Part shown: positions 39,101 to 48,563 of the stretch, piece after piece
Layout: each line of letters starts with the position of its first letter
Position numbering within the stretch: the first letter of the stretch is position 1
Assembly (NCBI GenBank): GCA_030429565.1
Contig: JAUIFE010000037.1
Coordinates: forward strand, 1 to 64,000
Length of the DNA: 64,000 nt
Direction of reading: 5' to 3'
Source: Holophagae bacterium
GTDB taxonomy: Bacteria > Acidobacteriota > Holophagae > Acanthopleuribacterales > Acanthopleuribacteraceae
Notes under the pieces: generated by a model
Databases searched by the model: none
What the model was told of the DNA's origin: nothing
What the model saw: only the letters and a program-made list of their open reading frames with translations
Position numbers and translations under genes: made by a program

Positions 39101-39626
39101 AACCGGCGCCGACTTCGAACGGTTCAGCGAAACCATTCCCGCTCAGGGCAGTGCCGTGTTTCGCCCGGATCAAATGTTGCCATTCTCGGGGCCGACCACC
39201 CTGTGGTTTTTCTCGAACGGCACCCAGTTCGCCACCATGAAGGTCTACGACGGCGTAGGTTCGGGATCGCCCGCTCCGGTAGCCGCCAACCTGATTAATC
39301 CTAATAGTATCAATCCGTATTCGGTGCGATTCAACAACCTCAGCGCGGCCAAAAACGTGCTTTACCTGTCGCCGTTACTCGCCGACGACGCCCAGACGGT
39401 TGAGCTGACCTTGTTGGGCGCCGACAATGCACCGGTCGAGGTTTACGAACTGGCCTTCCCAGCCACGGGCACGGCCGAACTAGACCTGGCCGAGATCTTC
39501 ACCACCACGGATTTATCCGAGTTGACCCTGGAGCTCACGTCCTCGGCCGAGGAAGAGTACCTGGCGGCGCTGCTGCGCCAGTACGATGAAGACGGCCGGT
39601 CGCTGTTGCGCCTGCCACTCCCCTAA
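36159..39626 (+). CDS. Exported metzincin metalloprotease with leucine-rich repeats
   Basis: 1155 residues with a signal peptide (FSFLVFFGLCAAEP). A propeptide-like region runs to about 180. The metalloprotease domain has the zinc motif HELGHNFGSPH at 298-308 and a Met-turn GTLMGYC (Met334), placing it with reprolysin-like metzincins. Two EF-hand-like calcium loops (DGNNDGEIDHDEA, GDGDEDGSLSVLEA) each precede leucine-rich repeat blocks (LESLNASNNQITEIP type, about 400-700). A beta-rich C-terminal region (about 720-1155) is unassigned and could be an adhesion or sorting module. The Shine-Dalgarno GAGG is better spaced for the ATG at 36165 than for 36159. Confidence 0.9.
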   Translation: MFMMFSFLVFFGLCAAEPASFETQVFPFEQAQVLSKTQVIDAFPSPQGPLKVKLEPLSIWHQQARIEVIAKNGSRRAAPQQRGDFLHGVSESGVLVFVSRGANGNLRGFTRSQAGTWGFSGFSGQLVYSKAAGRAFECRAREIAGNDLPTIDQNTRPKKDINNAIVDLALETDTELFQQFEDVEKMKTAVAESMAAISAIYQRDFGAELRIVYLAAYPEEDPWEYSGIDELQSHWQDPRNGKSTIQRTLTHLLSAQSFYGVGFIDTLCNPDWGFGRSSFYGVFADDPSDFSDINLVAHELGHNFGSPHTHDYFPPIDRCPTFTGELPEGGGTLMGYCFRQTAAVEISVFHPRVQEWVRGRIAARPCIPLRRSTIVFSDDAFKQAVVAAHDGNNDGEIDHDEAEAITELTLDNLGIGDLNGMRYFANLESLNASNNQITEIPRLLPATLKTLILVGNPLSANNCDRLVSLQQRGFETLELQAADAEEPLDCTATTVSFADAALQAAVLAVGDGDEDGSLSVLEASQITVLDAANAGISDLAGLDQLPNLTILLLPGNQISTLPTLPAKLMRIDLANNQLTDISAITPLKNLGDLDVSNNQLTELPPLNHYEFIDSVIAAGNQLTALPELRQVDGLNTLIALDFGGNQLSSLPALPRLLFGLDLRDNNLTEVPEILPLNYPFAQQVNLSGNRLTTTGDTCAKLATLLERDMGQFAFEPQQELTRFDCYSIGSMPALAHVVPWVVNNDNYQSTLNLQNNEAVTNQLVLRAVSAEETQTTTLELEPFTQRSVLAADLFPTMNRYTLMVHSNNIRVGTDTVVRNINGPSAGAGGNANGSAYDAMTNKIAMTGLTGTSVAVLSLPGSNQAHHIAVDLHGPDGQVVARREFTSQGEAPLPLIIPQAFPEAVGLDSVAIVARAPESVKMCGTAFYFEGWAEFATTASQPYFGFNTLGIAMLGADRSGSEIHIFNAENRELSLTIRAYGATGADFERFSETIPAQGSAVFRPDQMLPFSGPTTLWFFSNGTQFATMKVYDGVGSGSPAPVAANLINPNSINPYSVRFNNLSAAKNVLYLSPLLADDAQTVELTLLGADNAPVEVYELAFPATGTAELDLAEIFTTTDLSELTLELTSSAEEEYLAALLRQYDEDGRSLLRLPLP

Positions 39627-39648
39627 GCACTCGATCCCGAGCAAACCC

Positions 39649-39672
39649 AACCCGGCGTTGCGACGCCGGGTT
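39649..39672. terminator. Rho-independent terminator
   Basis: Stem AACCCGGCGT/ACGCCGGGTT, loop TGCG, then seven T. It serves the metalloprotease gene and possibly the convergent MscS gene. Confidence 0.9.
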
Positions 39673-39692
39673 TTTTTGTTGCGCGCAACAGC

Positions 39693-40772
39693 TCAGGAAA
39701 CGTCCGCTGCGGCCAAGGCGCGCCCACTCACGCGAAAGCACGGCAGGCTGTCGGGATAGTTTTCCTGAACGAAGGTAATCAAAGCTTCACGCACATGGCA
39801 ACGCAAGTCCCAGGCGTCTGAAGCATCGGCGGCACTAACTAAAACACGGCACTCCAACGTTTGCGGCCCACTGTTAACGACTTGCAGCAGTGCGGTTTCG
39901 CCATCCCATTGGGCTTGCCCCTCAAGCGCCACCTTTAGCGCTTCACGCAGCGCGGCCAAGGGTACCGAGTAATCGAAATGCAGGTGAATCGCGCCGACTA
40001 AATCGGCGGAAACGCGCGTCCAGTTTTGGAACGGTTTTTCGAGAAAAAAAGTAACCGGCACAATCAAACGCCGTTTGTCCCAAATTTTGACCACCACATA
40101 GGTCAAGGTAATTTCTTCAATTCGACCCCATTCGCCCTCGACAATCACCACATCGTCAATGCGAATCGGCTGGGTAAAGGCCATCTGCACGCCCGCCACC
40201 AAGGTGGCTATCGATTTTTGCGCGGCGAAACCAATGATGATGCCGGCGATCCCGGCCGAAGCCAGCAAGGTCGTCCCCAATTGGCGCACTTTGTCAAAGC
40301 TGGTCAAAACCAAACCGGCACCCAGCAGCAACAACAGCAATATGGCAATCTTGCGCAACAACCCGACCTGGGTGTGCACGCGCCTGGCGGCGAGGTTGTC
40401 CTTGCTCGCAAGCGGGTAACGACGCAGGAACAGTTCCTCGGCCAAAATAACCAAACGCATCGCCAACCAAGTTACCCCGCAGATGAGCGCGATGTTCAGC
40501 AGCCGAGCCCAACCTTGATGGTGGTCGGCAAATAAGTCTTGGAACGGCAGCAACAACTGCAGCGCCAGCGCCGGTAAAACCAACTTAAACGGACCGCGAA
40601 TGACGTGCAGCTTGCCGAACCAGGAGTCGGGCTCGCGCTCGCCAAGCCGCAATAAAAACCAACGCAACAAGCGGTAGCCGACCCAAGCGGATAAAAGTGC
40701 TAGCGGCAGCCAAATCAAGTCACCGCCGACACGCTGTAGCCACAACAACAGGGAATCCAGTGAATGTTTCAT
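39693..40772 (-). CDS. MscS family mechanosensitive channel
   Basis: 359 residues. Several N-terminal membrane helices are followed by the pore-lining TM3 (LLASAGIAGIIIGFAAQKSIATLVAG; the G/A pattern and AQK are diagnostic), then the beta domain IRIDDVVIVEGEWGRIEEITLTYV and a C-terminal alpha/beta domain. It should open under membrane tension to release solutes. ATG at 40772 without a strong Shine-Dalgarno. Confidence 0.93.
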   Translation of the reverse strand: MKHSLDSLLLWLQRVGGDLIWLPLALLSAWVGYRLLRWFLLRLGEREPDSWFGKLHVIRGPFKLVLPALALQLLLPFQDLFADHHQGWARLLNIALICGVTWLAMRLVILAEELFLRRYPLASKDNLAARRVHTQVGLLRKIAILLLLLLGAGLVLTSFDKVRQLGTTLLASAGIAGIIIGFAAQKSIATLVAGVQMAFTQPIRIDDVVIVEGEWGRIEEITLTYVVVKIWDKRRLIVPVTFFLEKPFQNWTRVSADLVGAIHLHFDYSVPLAALREALKVALEGQAQWDGETALLQVVNSGPQTLECRVLVSAADASDAWDLRCHVREALITFVQENYPDSLPCFRVSGRALAAADVS

Positions 40773-41156
40773 GCATTGATTGTAGAAAAGAGCGGTTCTT
40801 GCCGCAAGCCGTCATGCCGCCTTGCACCACCTTTGCGCAAGGCAAGCCATTGGCGGGCGGGCGCACAGCGGCGCGACACTGAAAACAAAGGCCATCCAGG
40901 ACGCGGGTCTAGGCGCTAGGCGCAACCCGTCGAAATAACGGTAGAGAAAATTCGCATTCTGTGAGGGTCGCACGCCACTTAAGAAAACGCGTCAACCAGC
41001 CGAAACTTTACCCTGTAGCGGGCGCTCGGTGCGGGTAGTGAGCACCCGGTCTCGTCGTCGACTTGTGCAGGGCGCCTCCGCGTTCCAGGCATTGTGGCGT
41101 GCAGCCAACCCGCATCCAGTCCAACGGCTTCGTATCAGCCCACCCAGGGAAGGACC
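40773..41156. other. Intergenic region, no gene seen
   Basis: 384 bp between divergent MscS and response-regulator genes; no clear promoter, repeat or RNA gene is recognised. Confidence 0.45.
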
Positions 41157-42557
41157 ATGCGCATTTTATTGGTCGAAGACGACCCTTCATTTCGCGATTT
41201 GTTGGTGAACATCTTAATCGGCGAGGATTTTCAGGTCACCGCCTGTGCCGACGGCGCCAAAGCGTGGGACATTTACCGCCGCGACCCTTTTCCCATTGTG
41301 GTCACCGACTGGATGTTGCCGAAAATGGACGGCCTCGAGTTGTGCCGCCACCTGCGCAAGCTGCCGGAAGGCGACGCGACGGTGGTGGTCGTCATTACCG
41401 CCAACAATAAAATTGAGAACCTGCGCGAGGTTCTGGCCGCCGGCGCCAACGATTACATCAGCAAACCTTTTGATCTCGATCTATTTACTATTCGCATGAC
41501 GATTGCGGTTAACCAGGCCCAAAACCTCGCCAAAAAACAGACGGCCGAGCGCAACCTCACCATGTTGCGACGTCAATTAGAAGGACGCCACCGCTTCCAC
41601 GATTTCATCGGCAAAAGCAGCGCCATGCAGCAGGTTTACCAACTCATTCGCGACATTGCCAAGCTGGACACCACCGTCATGATTAACGGCGAAACCGGGA
41701 CCGGCAAGGAACTGGTCGCCCGCGCCATTCACGAGGAAAGCCTGCGTGCGCGCGGTCCGTTTATTACCGTCAACTGTGGCGGCATCTCGGAATCACTGAT
41801 TGCCGGTTTGTTGTTCGGCCACCGCAAGGGTTCGTTTACCGGTGCGGTCGCCGACCAGCAAGGCGTTTTTGAATCGGCCAACGGCGGCACCCTGTTCCTC
41901 GATGAGATCGGCGACCTGCCGCTTAACCTGCAAACCAGCTTCCTGCGCGTGCTGGAATCACGCACCATCACCCGTGTCGGTGAAACACATGCGCGGCCGG
42001 TCGATGTGCGTTTGGTGGCGGCCACCCACCACGATCTGGGCACCTTGGTGGCACAAGGCCGATTCCGCCAAGATCTCATGTACCGTATTCGGGTGGCACG
42101 GGTGCTGCTGCCGCCGCTGCGCGAACGGCGCGAAGATATCCCGCTGCTGGTCAGCCATTTTCTGCACGGACTGAGCGCCCAAACGGGAAAAGAAGTGCAG
42201 GGCGCGGACGAACAAGGAATGGGCAGCCTGATGGCCTACCCCTGGCCAGGAAATGTGCGCGAATTGCGCAATGCGGTTGAGTTTGGTTTTATTCGCGCCC
42301 GCAACGGCCGCATCACCCGCGACGATCTACCGCCCGAACTGCACACGCCGGTCACCTTACCCGGCCATCCCGGCACGACGAGCCACACGACGACGGTCAC
42401 GTCGGCCGCCGCGCCGGTTCACAACTCAGGTGATCGCGGCGAAGCCTTGCGGGCGGCGCTCACCCTGTGTCACGGCAACCACAGTGAGGCCGCCAAACAC
42501 CTAGGCATCAGCCGCGCTACCTACTATCGGTGGTTGAAAAAATACGGCGAAGCGTAA
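41157..42557 (+). CDS. NtrC-type sigma-54-dependent response regulator
   Basis: 466 residues. The receiver domain (1-120) has the phospho-acceptor Asp51 in VVTDWMLPKMDG. The AAA+ domain (about 150-380) has Walker A GETGTGKE at 178-185, the sigma-54-contacting loop GSFTGA at 225-230 (Ser for the usual Ala) and GGTLFLDEIGDLP. A Fis-type helix-turn-helix closes the protein (CHGNHSEAAKHLGISRATYY). It activates sigma-54 promoters after phosphorylation. No histidine kinase gene is adjacent, so its partner is elsewhere. The ATG at 41157 follows GGGAAGGA; an upstream in-frame start would add a non-family extension. Confidence 0.93.
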   Translation: MRILLVEDDPSFRDLLVNILIGEDFQVTACADGAKAWDIYRRDPFPIVVTDWMLPKMDGLELCRHLRKLPEGDATVVVVITANNKIENLREVLAAGANDYISKPFDLDLFTIRMTIAVNQAQNLAKKQTAERNLTMLRRQLEGRHRFHDFIGKSSAMQQVYQLIRDIAKLDTTVMINGETGTGKELVARAIHEESLRARGPFITVNCGGISESLIAGLLFGHRKGSFTGAVADQQGVFESANGGTLFLDEIGDLPLNLQTSFLRVLESRTITRVGETHARPVDVRLVAATHHDLGTLVAQGRFRQDLMYRIRVARVLLPPLRERREDIPLLVSHFLHGLSAQTGKEVQGADEQGMGSLMAYPWPGNVRELRNAVEFGFIRARNGRITRDDLPPELHTPVTLPGHPGTTSHTTTVTSAAAPVHNSGDRGEALRAALTLCHGNHSEAAKHLGISRATYYRWLKKYGEA

Positions 42558-43330
42558 AATGGTTAGCGTTAACAAACGCTGCTGGACAATGGCTCGCCAA
42601 ATCTTACCCTGCTTGCTCAAAGTGTGAGCGACATCATACGTTTTTTGACAGCCCTGTCAGAAACTACACTTGGGTTTGGCCTATGCGACCCACCGCGATA
42701 CCATCGATGTGGCCTTGAGCGACTCGGATCTCTGACTTGCAGCACCATTCATTTACTGCAGCGAACCGGGCCCGCCACAGCAAAGTGGGAACCCGCGCCG
42801 AGGCCAAGCACCATCGCGACCCAGGTTTCAGTGCGCTCTACCTTTCATTGATTGTCGCCACTCCTCTAGGTTGCTGTTTGAAGCAGGTATTCACGCTCTG
42901 ATCGTGATCGGCTTCCAACGCTATTTGTCGTTCGCAACCCTTTTATACGCAAGATCCCGAACTATTTCGGGGAAAAACCCACGTCGACCGAGCCGGCCGG
43001 GCACACGCCCGTCTTTCTCAAACGCGTTTGACACGCAGGCATCCCAGCCCGCGCTGGTGTCCCCTTGGCGGCACGCCAAGCCATGGTCATCAACCGGTCA
43101 TAGCACGCTTGAGAAAGACGGGCACGGTCGAGAAACGTGGTTTCGATTGATTTCGCAGGCAACGCGCCACCCACCACCGTGAGCTTTCTACGGCCGGGCC
43201 GTGCCATGCCTTTTCGCGCCCCAGCCGCGCCGTACCGCTCAGCGAACGGCGCTAGAGCCGGGCTCTTTCGACCATTCCTCAACTTGCGATTGACGGACCA
43301 CGATTGTCCGTCTGTTTTTAGGAGTTTTCC
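42558..43330. other. Intergenic region with a long-range inverted repeat
   Basis: 773 bp. No credible gene. It contains the inverted repeat at 43007-43123 and probably the promoter of the first DUF1800 gene. Confidence 0.45.
43007..43123. repeat. Inverted repeat pair with 77-bp spacer
   Basis: GCCCGTCTTTCTCAAACGCG at 43007-43026 matches the complement of 43104-43123 at about 18 of 20 positions. It could form a long stem in RNA or mark the ends of a small element. It is located about 200 bp upstream of the DUF1800 gene. Confidence 0.6.
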
Positions 43331-46300
43331 TTGACCATCAAAGCCGGCTTCTTCCTGCTCCTGTTGGGCGGGTACCACCTGCTGTCCGCGCCGCTCACCT
43401 TAGAAGGCTGTGGCGCGTTTGAACGCGACGGCCAACCAGGCCAAACCATCGCCGATTTTCTCGACAGCACCGCCCATTGGTCCGCGACACGCGGTGCCAA
43501 TCTCCCCGATTTCGACGGCGACGGCCGTGTCACCGTCCTTGATCTCACCCGTCAAACGTCTTGCGTTGAACTGGGTCCCGGCCTGCTCGCGCGTTTCTAC
43601 GGTTACGAGGACGGTGTCGATCAACCTGATATCACACTCGAAACGACCGACGTTGTCGACGTCGATCCCGTTGTGGTCCAGGCCGTTCCGCAGCTCAATT
43701 TTTTTCAAAATACCTTTCACAATTTCGAACCGCTGATGCGCAGCCGAATGCACAAGTGGTTCCGCGCCAACTTCACCGGTTTCCTGCAAGTTCCGGAAAG
43801 TGCCACCTACACGCTTGGCCTCAACTACGGATCCGGCATGCGCCTGACGCTCGACGGCAACACCTTAATCGAATACCAAGAAGGCAACCGTGGAGAAGCC
43901 GAAATCTTTTTGGAACAAGGCTTTTACCCAATTAAAGTCGATTACATCAACAAAGGCTCACGCAGTCCGAGCATTTCGCTTTCATGGCGTTCCAATGGTT
44001 CCGTCATCGGCCCCAACAACCGCTCGATAGCCCCACAATACCTGTGGCACAACCAAACCACACCGGAACCCTTCGCCAACACCAACCTCGACGTCGCCTT
44101 TTCGGTGGCCAACTACGCGCGGGTCACGCAACCACGGCTCGACTTGAGCGCACGCCTGTACGCCCCCGAAACCAATTTCACCTTCGCACTCGCAAACGTG
44201 GCGCGCACGGTTGAAGACGGCGTGGCGACCATGCGCCTCAACCTCACACCAGGCATTAACCATTTCAACTGGACGGCAAGCGCCGGCGGTCGCGAGCGCA
44301 GCGGCCGCTTAACGATTTATTACGACAGCGGCCAAGCGGGCACCCCCGGCCTGGCGATGATGGTTTATCCAAGTTCGGTGGCGAAAACCTACACGCTCGA
44401 CGAACGTCATCTGCCCACGGCGGTTCATATCATCAATGGGGCCGACCTAGCGACAAACCCCAATGGTTATCCCAACTTGGCGGGTGACACCATTGGTGCC
44501 AATACCACCGTGATGATGCGCGGGCGTCTGCGCATCGACCAAGCCGGTCTTTACCGCTTCGTCGGCCACGGTCAATGGCCGTCAACCTGTTTGATTGACG
44601 GCCGTTTGGTGGTTTCGCGCTATGAAGGCGGCCACACTGCCGAAATCGAATTAGACGAAGGCTACCACAGCTATGTTTTCGTCACCCACCACACCAACCC
44701 ACGCGCCGTGCCCGACGCCGGCGTGCGCTGGCAACCGCCAGGCGGCAGCACCGACGCCATTCCTCCGAGTCAGCTAAGTCACTTGCCCGAGGACATCATC
44801 CCGGCCGCCGATTACAGCAGCAACCAAGGCCACCCCACCCGCGTCGGCGGCGACCTCATCGCCGAATACCTGTTTGAAGAAAACGCACCTTTCGCCGACA
44901 GCGGTCGTTACAACTTGAATCTGCCCAGTGACCCGCGTTTGATTGTGCGCGACGGTGGCAGCGTCACCGCCAACGCCGCCTGCTTCGTGGAAAGCCGCAC
45001 CGTCGGCGGTCACTTTCTCAACGCTGTCAAAAAAAGCCGCGCTTTCACGATTGAATTTGACTGGTACTACCGCCAAACCTACAACAACACCCAAAACTAT
45101 TACCGTATTAACCAAAACATCAACATTACCAATGATTTGGTTTTACGCGGTTACTCACGCAGTTCGCGTTTCCACTTCTTCCTTCGCAGTGTCGGCGATA
45201 TCAACATCCCGGTTGATCTGATCGACGGTCAGCGTTACCACTGCACCATCACCTACGACGGCGCCACCTTGCGCACCTACATGAACGGCCGTTTACAAAC
45301 CGAAACCCCAACTGAAGCCGCCGATCTCAACCCAACCATGTGGTCGAACCAGGTCTTGCGAATGGGCGATCACCGCGGCGATCCCTTCGCCGGCACGGTC
45401 AACACCATGGCGCTTTATCGACGCGCGCTTTCATTGGCCGAAATTAACCAAAACTACGACGCCAACCGCGCCATGCGCCGTTCGACGGCACGGTTACCCT
45501 TTAACGACACTTTCGAAATTATTCCGCCGGGAACAAGCGAAGCGCAGCTTGCCCAGGCCATGCACGTGCTGAACCGTTTGAGCATGGGACCCACGCCCGA
45601 AGACGTGCGCGAGTTTTTGGAAATAGGCCCGCAAGCCTGGATCAACCGTCAACTGGAACCCGAGTCGATTGAAGAATCACCGGTGGTCGATCACTTGACC
45701 GATGTCTATCGGCCTTGGGCCAATGGCACCCAACTTAAATCCTGGTACATGGCGCGTTTGATTCACGGCAACCGTCAACTGGAAGAAGTGATGACCTGGT
45801 TTTGGGAAAACCACTTCAGCACGGATCTCGCCAAAACCGGTTCGGCCTGGGAAGAGTACCGCGAAAATGAACGCTTCCGTGCGCTGGCGATGGGCAACTT
45901 CACCGATCTGTTGCTAAATTCGGCGCTGAACTATCCCATGACCGAATACCTGGACAGCGTCACCAACGTCGTCGGCAACCCCAACGAAAACTACGCCCGC
46001 GAAATTTTCGAATTGCACTGCTACGGCGAAGATAACGGCTATGAATACGAAGACATTGTCGAAGCGGCGCGGATTTTTACCGGTTGGACCGAAACCAATC
46101 GCACCTTTTTGTTTAACCCGGGCAACCACGATTACGGCCCCAAACACCTGCAGGGTTTAACCTTCGACGGCGGCCACGGCATCGACGAAGGCTTGCGCCT
46201 GATGGAGCACATCGCCGTTTCGGAAAACACGGCGGCGTTCATCAGTTACAAGTTATGTCAGTTGTTTATCGCCGACGAACCACCGCAAGACGTGTGCAAC

Positions 46301-46891
46301 GCCGGCCGCGACGCCTTTATGGCAACCAACGGCGACATCACAAGCGTGTTGCGCGCTATTTTGTTCCACGATCGCTTCCTCAACGACGTCAACTACCGCA
46401 GCAACAAGGTTAAAACGCCGGTCGAGTTTGTGGTGGGCATGATCCGCGCCACCGGTACGCAGGAAAACATGTCCAAGTATCAAGAAACCATGAACTTGCT
46501 TGGCATGCCGCTATTCCACTACTTGGATCCAACCGGTTTTCCCGAACGCGCCGAAACCTGGATGAACACCAACTCCGTCTACTACCGTTGGCAGTTGATA
46601 AACAGTTTCAGCGGCAACCGCAACGGCCTCGACGACCCATCGGCCGACGTGGAACTCATGCGCTCGCGTTACGGTTTGACCACCAGTCAAAAAGCGCTCG
46701 ACTTCTTCGAAATCATGTTCGCGCGCGGTGAACCCAATGCGGCCTTCCGTCAAAAAGCCGAGGCCTGGTTCACCGAGGACACGTTCGAGAACATCGACCT
46801 CACCGACCCGGCCAACCAACGTTTTCTGGTAATACGCATGCCGCAAACCCTGAACTACTACATGCGTTTGCCGCAGTACAACTTGCAGTAA
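43331..46891 (+). CDS. Large exported PA14/LamG/DUF1800 protein, copy 1
   Basis: 1186 residues with a signal peptide. A calcium-loop or dockerin-like motif DFDGDGRVTVLDL lies at 60-72. A first PA14-like domain is at about 80-230 (YTLGLNYGSGMRLTLDGNTLI) and a second at about 335-485. A LamG/concanavalin-like domain is at about 505-715 (AFTIEFDWYYR, RYHCTITYDGATLRTYMNG). The DUF1800 domain spans about 740-1180 (HVLNRLSMGPTPEDV, EVMTWFWENHFSTDL, YAREIFELHCYGEDNGY, AARIFTGWT). DUF1800 proteins are typically encoded next to DUF1501 proteins, as here; their biochemistry is unknown. PA14 and LamG suggest carbohydrate binding at the surface. The start is TTG at 43331 with AGGAG upstream. Confidence 0.88.
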   Translation: MTIKAGFFLLLLGGYHLLSAPLTLEGCGAFERDGQPGQTIADFLDSTAHWSATRGANLPDFDGDGRVTVLDLTRQTSCVELGPGLLARFYGYEDGVDQPDITLETTDVVDVDPVVVQAVPQLNFFQNTFHNFEPLMRSRMHKWFRANFTGFLQVPESATYTLGLNYGSGMRLTLDGNTLIEYQEGNRGEAEIFLEQGFYPIKVDYINKGSRSPSISLSWRSNGSVIGPNNRSIAPQYLWHNQTTPEPFANTNLDVAFSVANYARVTQPRLDLSARLYAPETNFTFALANVARTVEDGVATMRLNLTPGINHFNWTASAGGRERSGRLTIYYDSGQAGTPGLAMMVYPSSVAKTYTLDERHLPTAVHIINGADLATNPNGYPNLAGDTIGANTTVMMRGRLRIDQAGLYRFVGHGQWPSTCLIDGRLVVSRYEGGHTAEIELDEGYHSYVFVTHHTNPRAVPDAGVRWQPPGGSTDAIPPSQLSHLPEDIIPAADYSSNQGHPTRVGGDLIAEYLFEENAPFADSGRYNLNLPSDPRLIVRDGGSVTANAACFVESRTVGGHFLNAVKKSRAFTIEFDWYYRQTYNNTQNYYRINQNINITNDLVLRGYSRSSRFHFFLRSVGDINIPVDLIDGQRYHCTITYDGATLRTYMNGRLQTETPTEAADLNPTMWSNQVLRMGDHRGDPFAGTVNTMALYRRALSLAEINQNYDANRAMRRSTARLPFNDTFEIIPPGTSEAQLAQAMHVLNRLSMGPTPEDVREFLEIGPQAWINRQLEPESIEESPVVDHLTDVYRPWANGTQLKSWYMARLIHGNRQLEEVMTWFWENHFSTDLAKTGSAWEEYRENERFRALAMGNFTDLLLNSALNYPMTEYLDSVTNVVGNPNENYAREIFELHCYGEDNGYEYEDIVEAARIFTGWTETNRTFLFNPGNHDYGPKHLQGLTFDGGHGIDEGLRLMEHIAVSENTAAFISYKLCQLFIADEPPQDVCNAGRDAFMATNGDITSVLRAILFHDRFLNDVNYRSNKVKTPVEFVVGMIRATGTQENMSKYQETMNLLGMPLFHYLDPTGFPERAETWMNTNSVYYRWQLINSFSGNRNGLDDPSADVELMRSRYGLTTSQKALDFFEIMFARGEPNAAFRQKAEAWFTEDTFENIDLTDPANQRFLVIRMPQTLNYYMRLPQYNLQ

Positions 46892-46903
46892 AGGAGCGCC
46901 CCT

Positions 46904-48169
46904 ATGTTACGACGTCATTTTTTAAAAGCGTTTGGCGGCGGTTTGGCCGCCACCACCGCGCTGCCCCTGCTCGCGCGCGTCAACCCCGCGCCCCGCAAGG
47001 GCGGTTCCGTGCGCAAGTTGTTGGTGATTTTCCAACGCGGCGGCAGCGATTCACTCAACACGCTGGTGCCCGTTGGCGACAGCACGCAATACGATTATTA
47101 CCGCGAACGGCGCCCCAACCTGCACATCCCGCAAGGCGATCTTTTGTCGTTTAACAACACCAGTTTCTTTGGTTACCACCCTTCATTGGCGCCGATTGCC
47201 GACCTCATTTCCGGTGGCAAAGCATCTTTCGTCCATGCCGTGGGTTATCCCAACATGACCACCTCGCACTTTGCCGGCCAGGCCTTCCTGGAAACCGGCG
47301 ACCCCCGCAACCGCCGTGGCTCGGGCTGGATTAACCGTTACCTACACGCCTCCAGCGGGCCCGGCAATTTCCGGGGCCTGATGGTCGACCACAACACCTC
47401 ACAAATGATGAGCGGACCCTACACCATTCCCGTGAGTCGCAACTTCGGTGGCTTGAACATGCCAATTCCCGGTGGCATGAGCGGTACCGATCAAACCCGT
47501 TACCGGCAAATGGTGCGTGACCTTGCCGAAGACGCCGACTACAAGGGTCACGACTTGCTCGAACGCACCACCGACGGTTTGTTGGGCATGTTCGACGCCT
47601 TCCAGGATCGCAACGTCAATAACTATCAACCCGCCAACGGCGCCACCTACTCTGAGTCCGGTTTAGGCAAATCCCTCAAACACGCGGCGCAAATGCTCAA
47701 GGAAAACCCCTCAACGCTTAATGTCGAAGCCGTCATGGTTAACCAAGCCAATTACGACCATCACGGTGGCCAGGTCAATGGCAGCGCCATTCAAGGCTGG
47801 CATGCCGGCCTGCTGCGCGATTTGGCCAACGGCATAAAAGCCTTCACCACCGATCTCGGTGAAGCACAAATGCAGGACACCCTGATTTTGGTGGTTTCCG
47901 AATTCGGGCGCACCGTCGCCGAAAACGGCAGCTTGGGCACCGACCACGGTGGCAGCTCCTTAGCGATGGTGATCGGCGGCACGGCCACCGGTCAGGTAAT
48001 TAACGGCGGCGGCTTGTGGCCGGGTTTAACGCCGCACCGCGTGCCTTGGGTTACCGATTACCGCAGCCTCTATTGGGAAATCTTGGAACGCCACATGGGT
48101 GCTTCCAGCCAGGCAATCAGCCAAGCGATTCCGAATTTCACGCCGCAAGCCGTCGGCGCCGTCGGCTAG
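46904..48169 (+). CDS. DUF1501 family protein, copy 1
   Basis: 421 residues starting MLRRHFLKAFGGGLAATTALPLLA, a Tat-type signal. DUF1501 motifs are LLVIFQRGGSDSLNTLVP, YPNMTTSHFAGQAFLETG, and ILVVSEFGRTVAENGSLGTDHGG, which resembles the metal-site region of alkaline-phosphatase/sulfatase-fold enzymes. It lies 12 bp after the DUF1800 gene with AAAGGAG before its ATG, so they form one transcription unit and likely one exported complex. Confidence 0.92.
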   Translation: MLRRHFLKAFGGGLAATTALPLLARVNPAPRKGGSVRKLLVIFQRGGSDSLNTLVPVGDSTQYDYYRERRPNLHIPQGDLLSFNNTSFFGYHPSLAPIADLISGGKASFVHAVGYPNMTTSHFAGQAFLETGDPRNRRGSGWINRYLHASSGPGNFRGLMVDHNTSQMMSGPYTIPVSRNFGGLNMPIPGGMSGTDQTRYRQMVRDLAEDADYKGHDLLERTTDGLLGMFDAFQDRNVNNYQPANGATYSESGLGKSLKHAAQMLKENPSTLNVEAVMVNQANYDHHGGQVNGSAIQGWHAGLLRDLANGIKAFTTDLGEAQMQDTLILVVSEFGRTVAENGSLGTDHGGSSLAMVIGGTATGQVINGGGLWPGLTPHRVPWVTDYRSLYWEILERHMGASSQAISQAIPNFTPQAVGAVG

Positions 48170-48209
48170 CCTCCGAACCAGGCCCGCCGACCACCGACGC
48201 AACGACTCA

Positions 48210-48259
48210 GGCGCCCCGATCCAACCCGCAAGGTTGGCGTGGGGGCGCCTTCTTTTTTT
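48210..48259 (+). terminator. Two-part hairpin terminator
   Basis: Outer stem GGCGCCCC/GGGGCGCC encloses an inner stem CCAACC/GGTTGG and is followed by TTCTTTTTTT, 40 bp after the DUF1501 stop. Confidence 0.88.
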
Positions 48260-48378
48260 GCCCTCAATGGCGCGATTCGGGTGCGGGAACCTGCTGGAAG
48301 AACCCGGCGGGATCTACCCTAAACAGCGCGATATGTAGCAGCGATTTTGGCCAAGGCTCTGAACTGAAACTGCTTGTA

Positions 48379-48563
48379 TAAATGCGCCACGCACCTGGCG
48401 GGTGCGCGCCGAATGCAGCCCGGTCCGCTTTTTCCAAAGGGTTTCGTTCCAGACCTTTGACCAAAATCATCCACATGTATCGCGCCTTTTAGGTGTACGT
48501 CACGCATTTTTACGAAATGTTGCAGTCCAACAAATTGGGCTATTTCGCCGCCAAGAATCGCGG
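48379..48563. repeat. Rearranged partial copy of the 3911-4129 element
   Basis: 48493-48563 matches 4050-4119 in the same orientation (CGCATTTTTACGAAATGTTG, then TTTCGCCGCCAAGAATCGC). 48379-48455 matches the adjoining part in inverted orientation (complement of GGAAAAAGCGGACCGGG). This indicates rearranged halves of the element. Confidence 0.65.
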
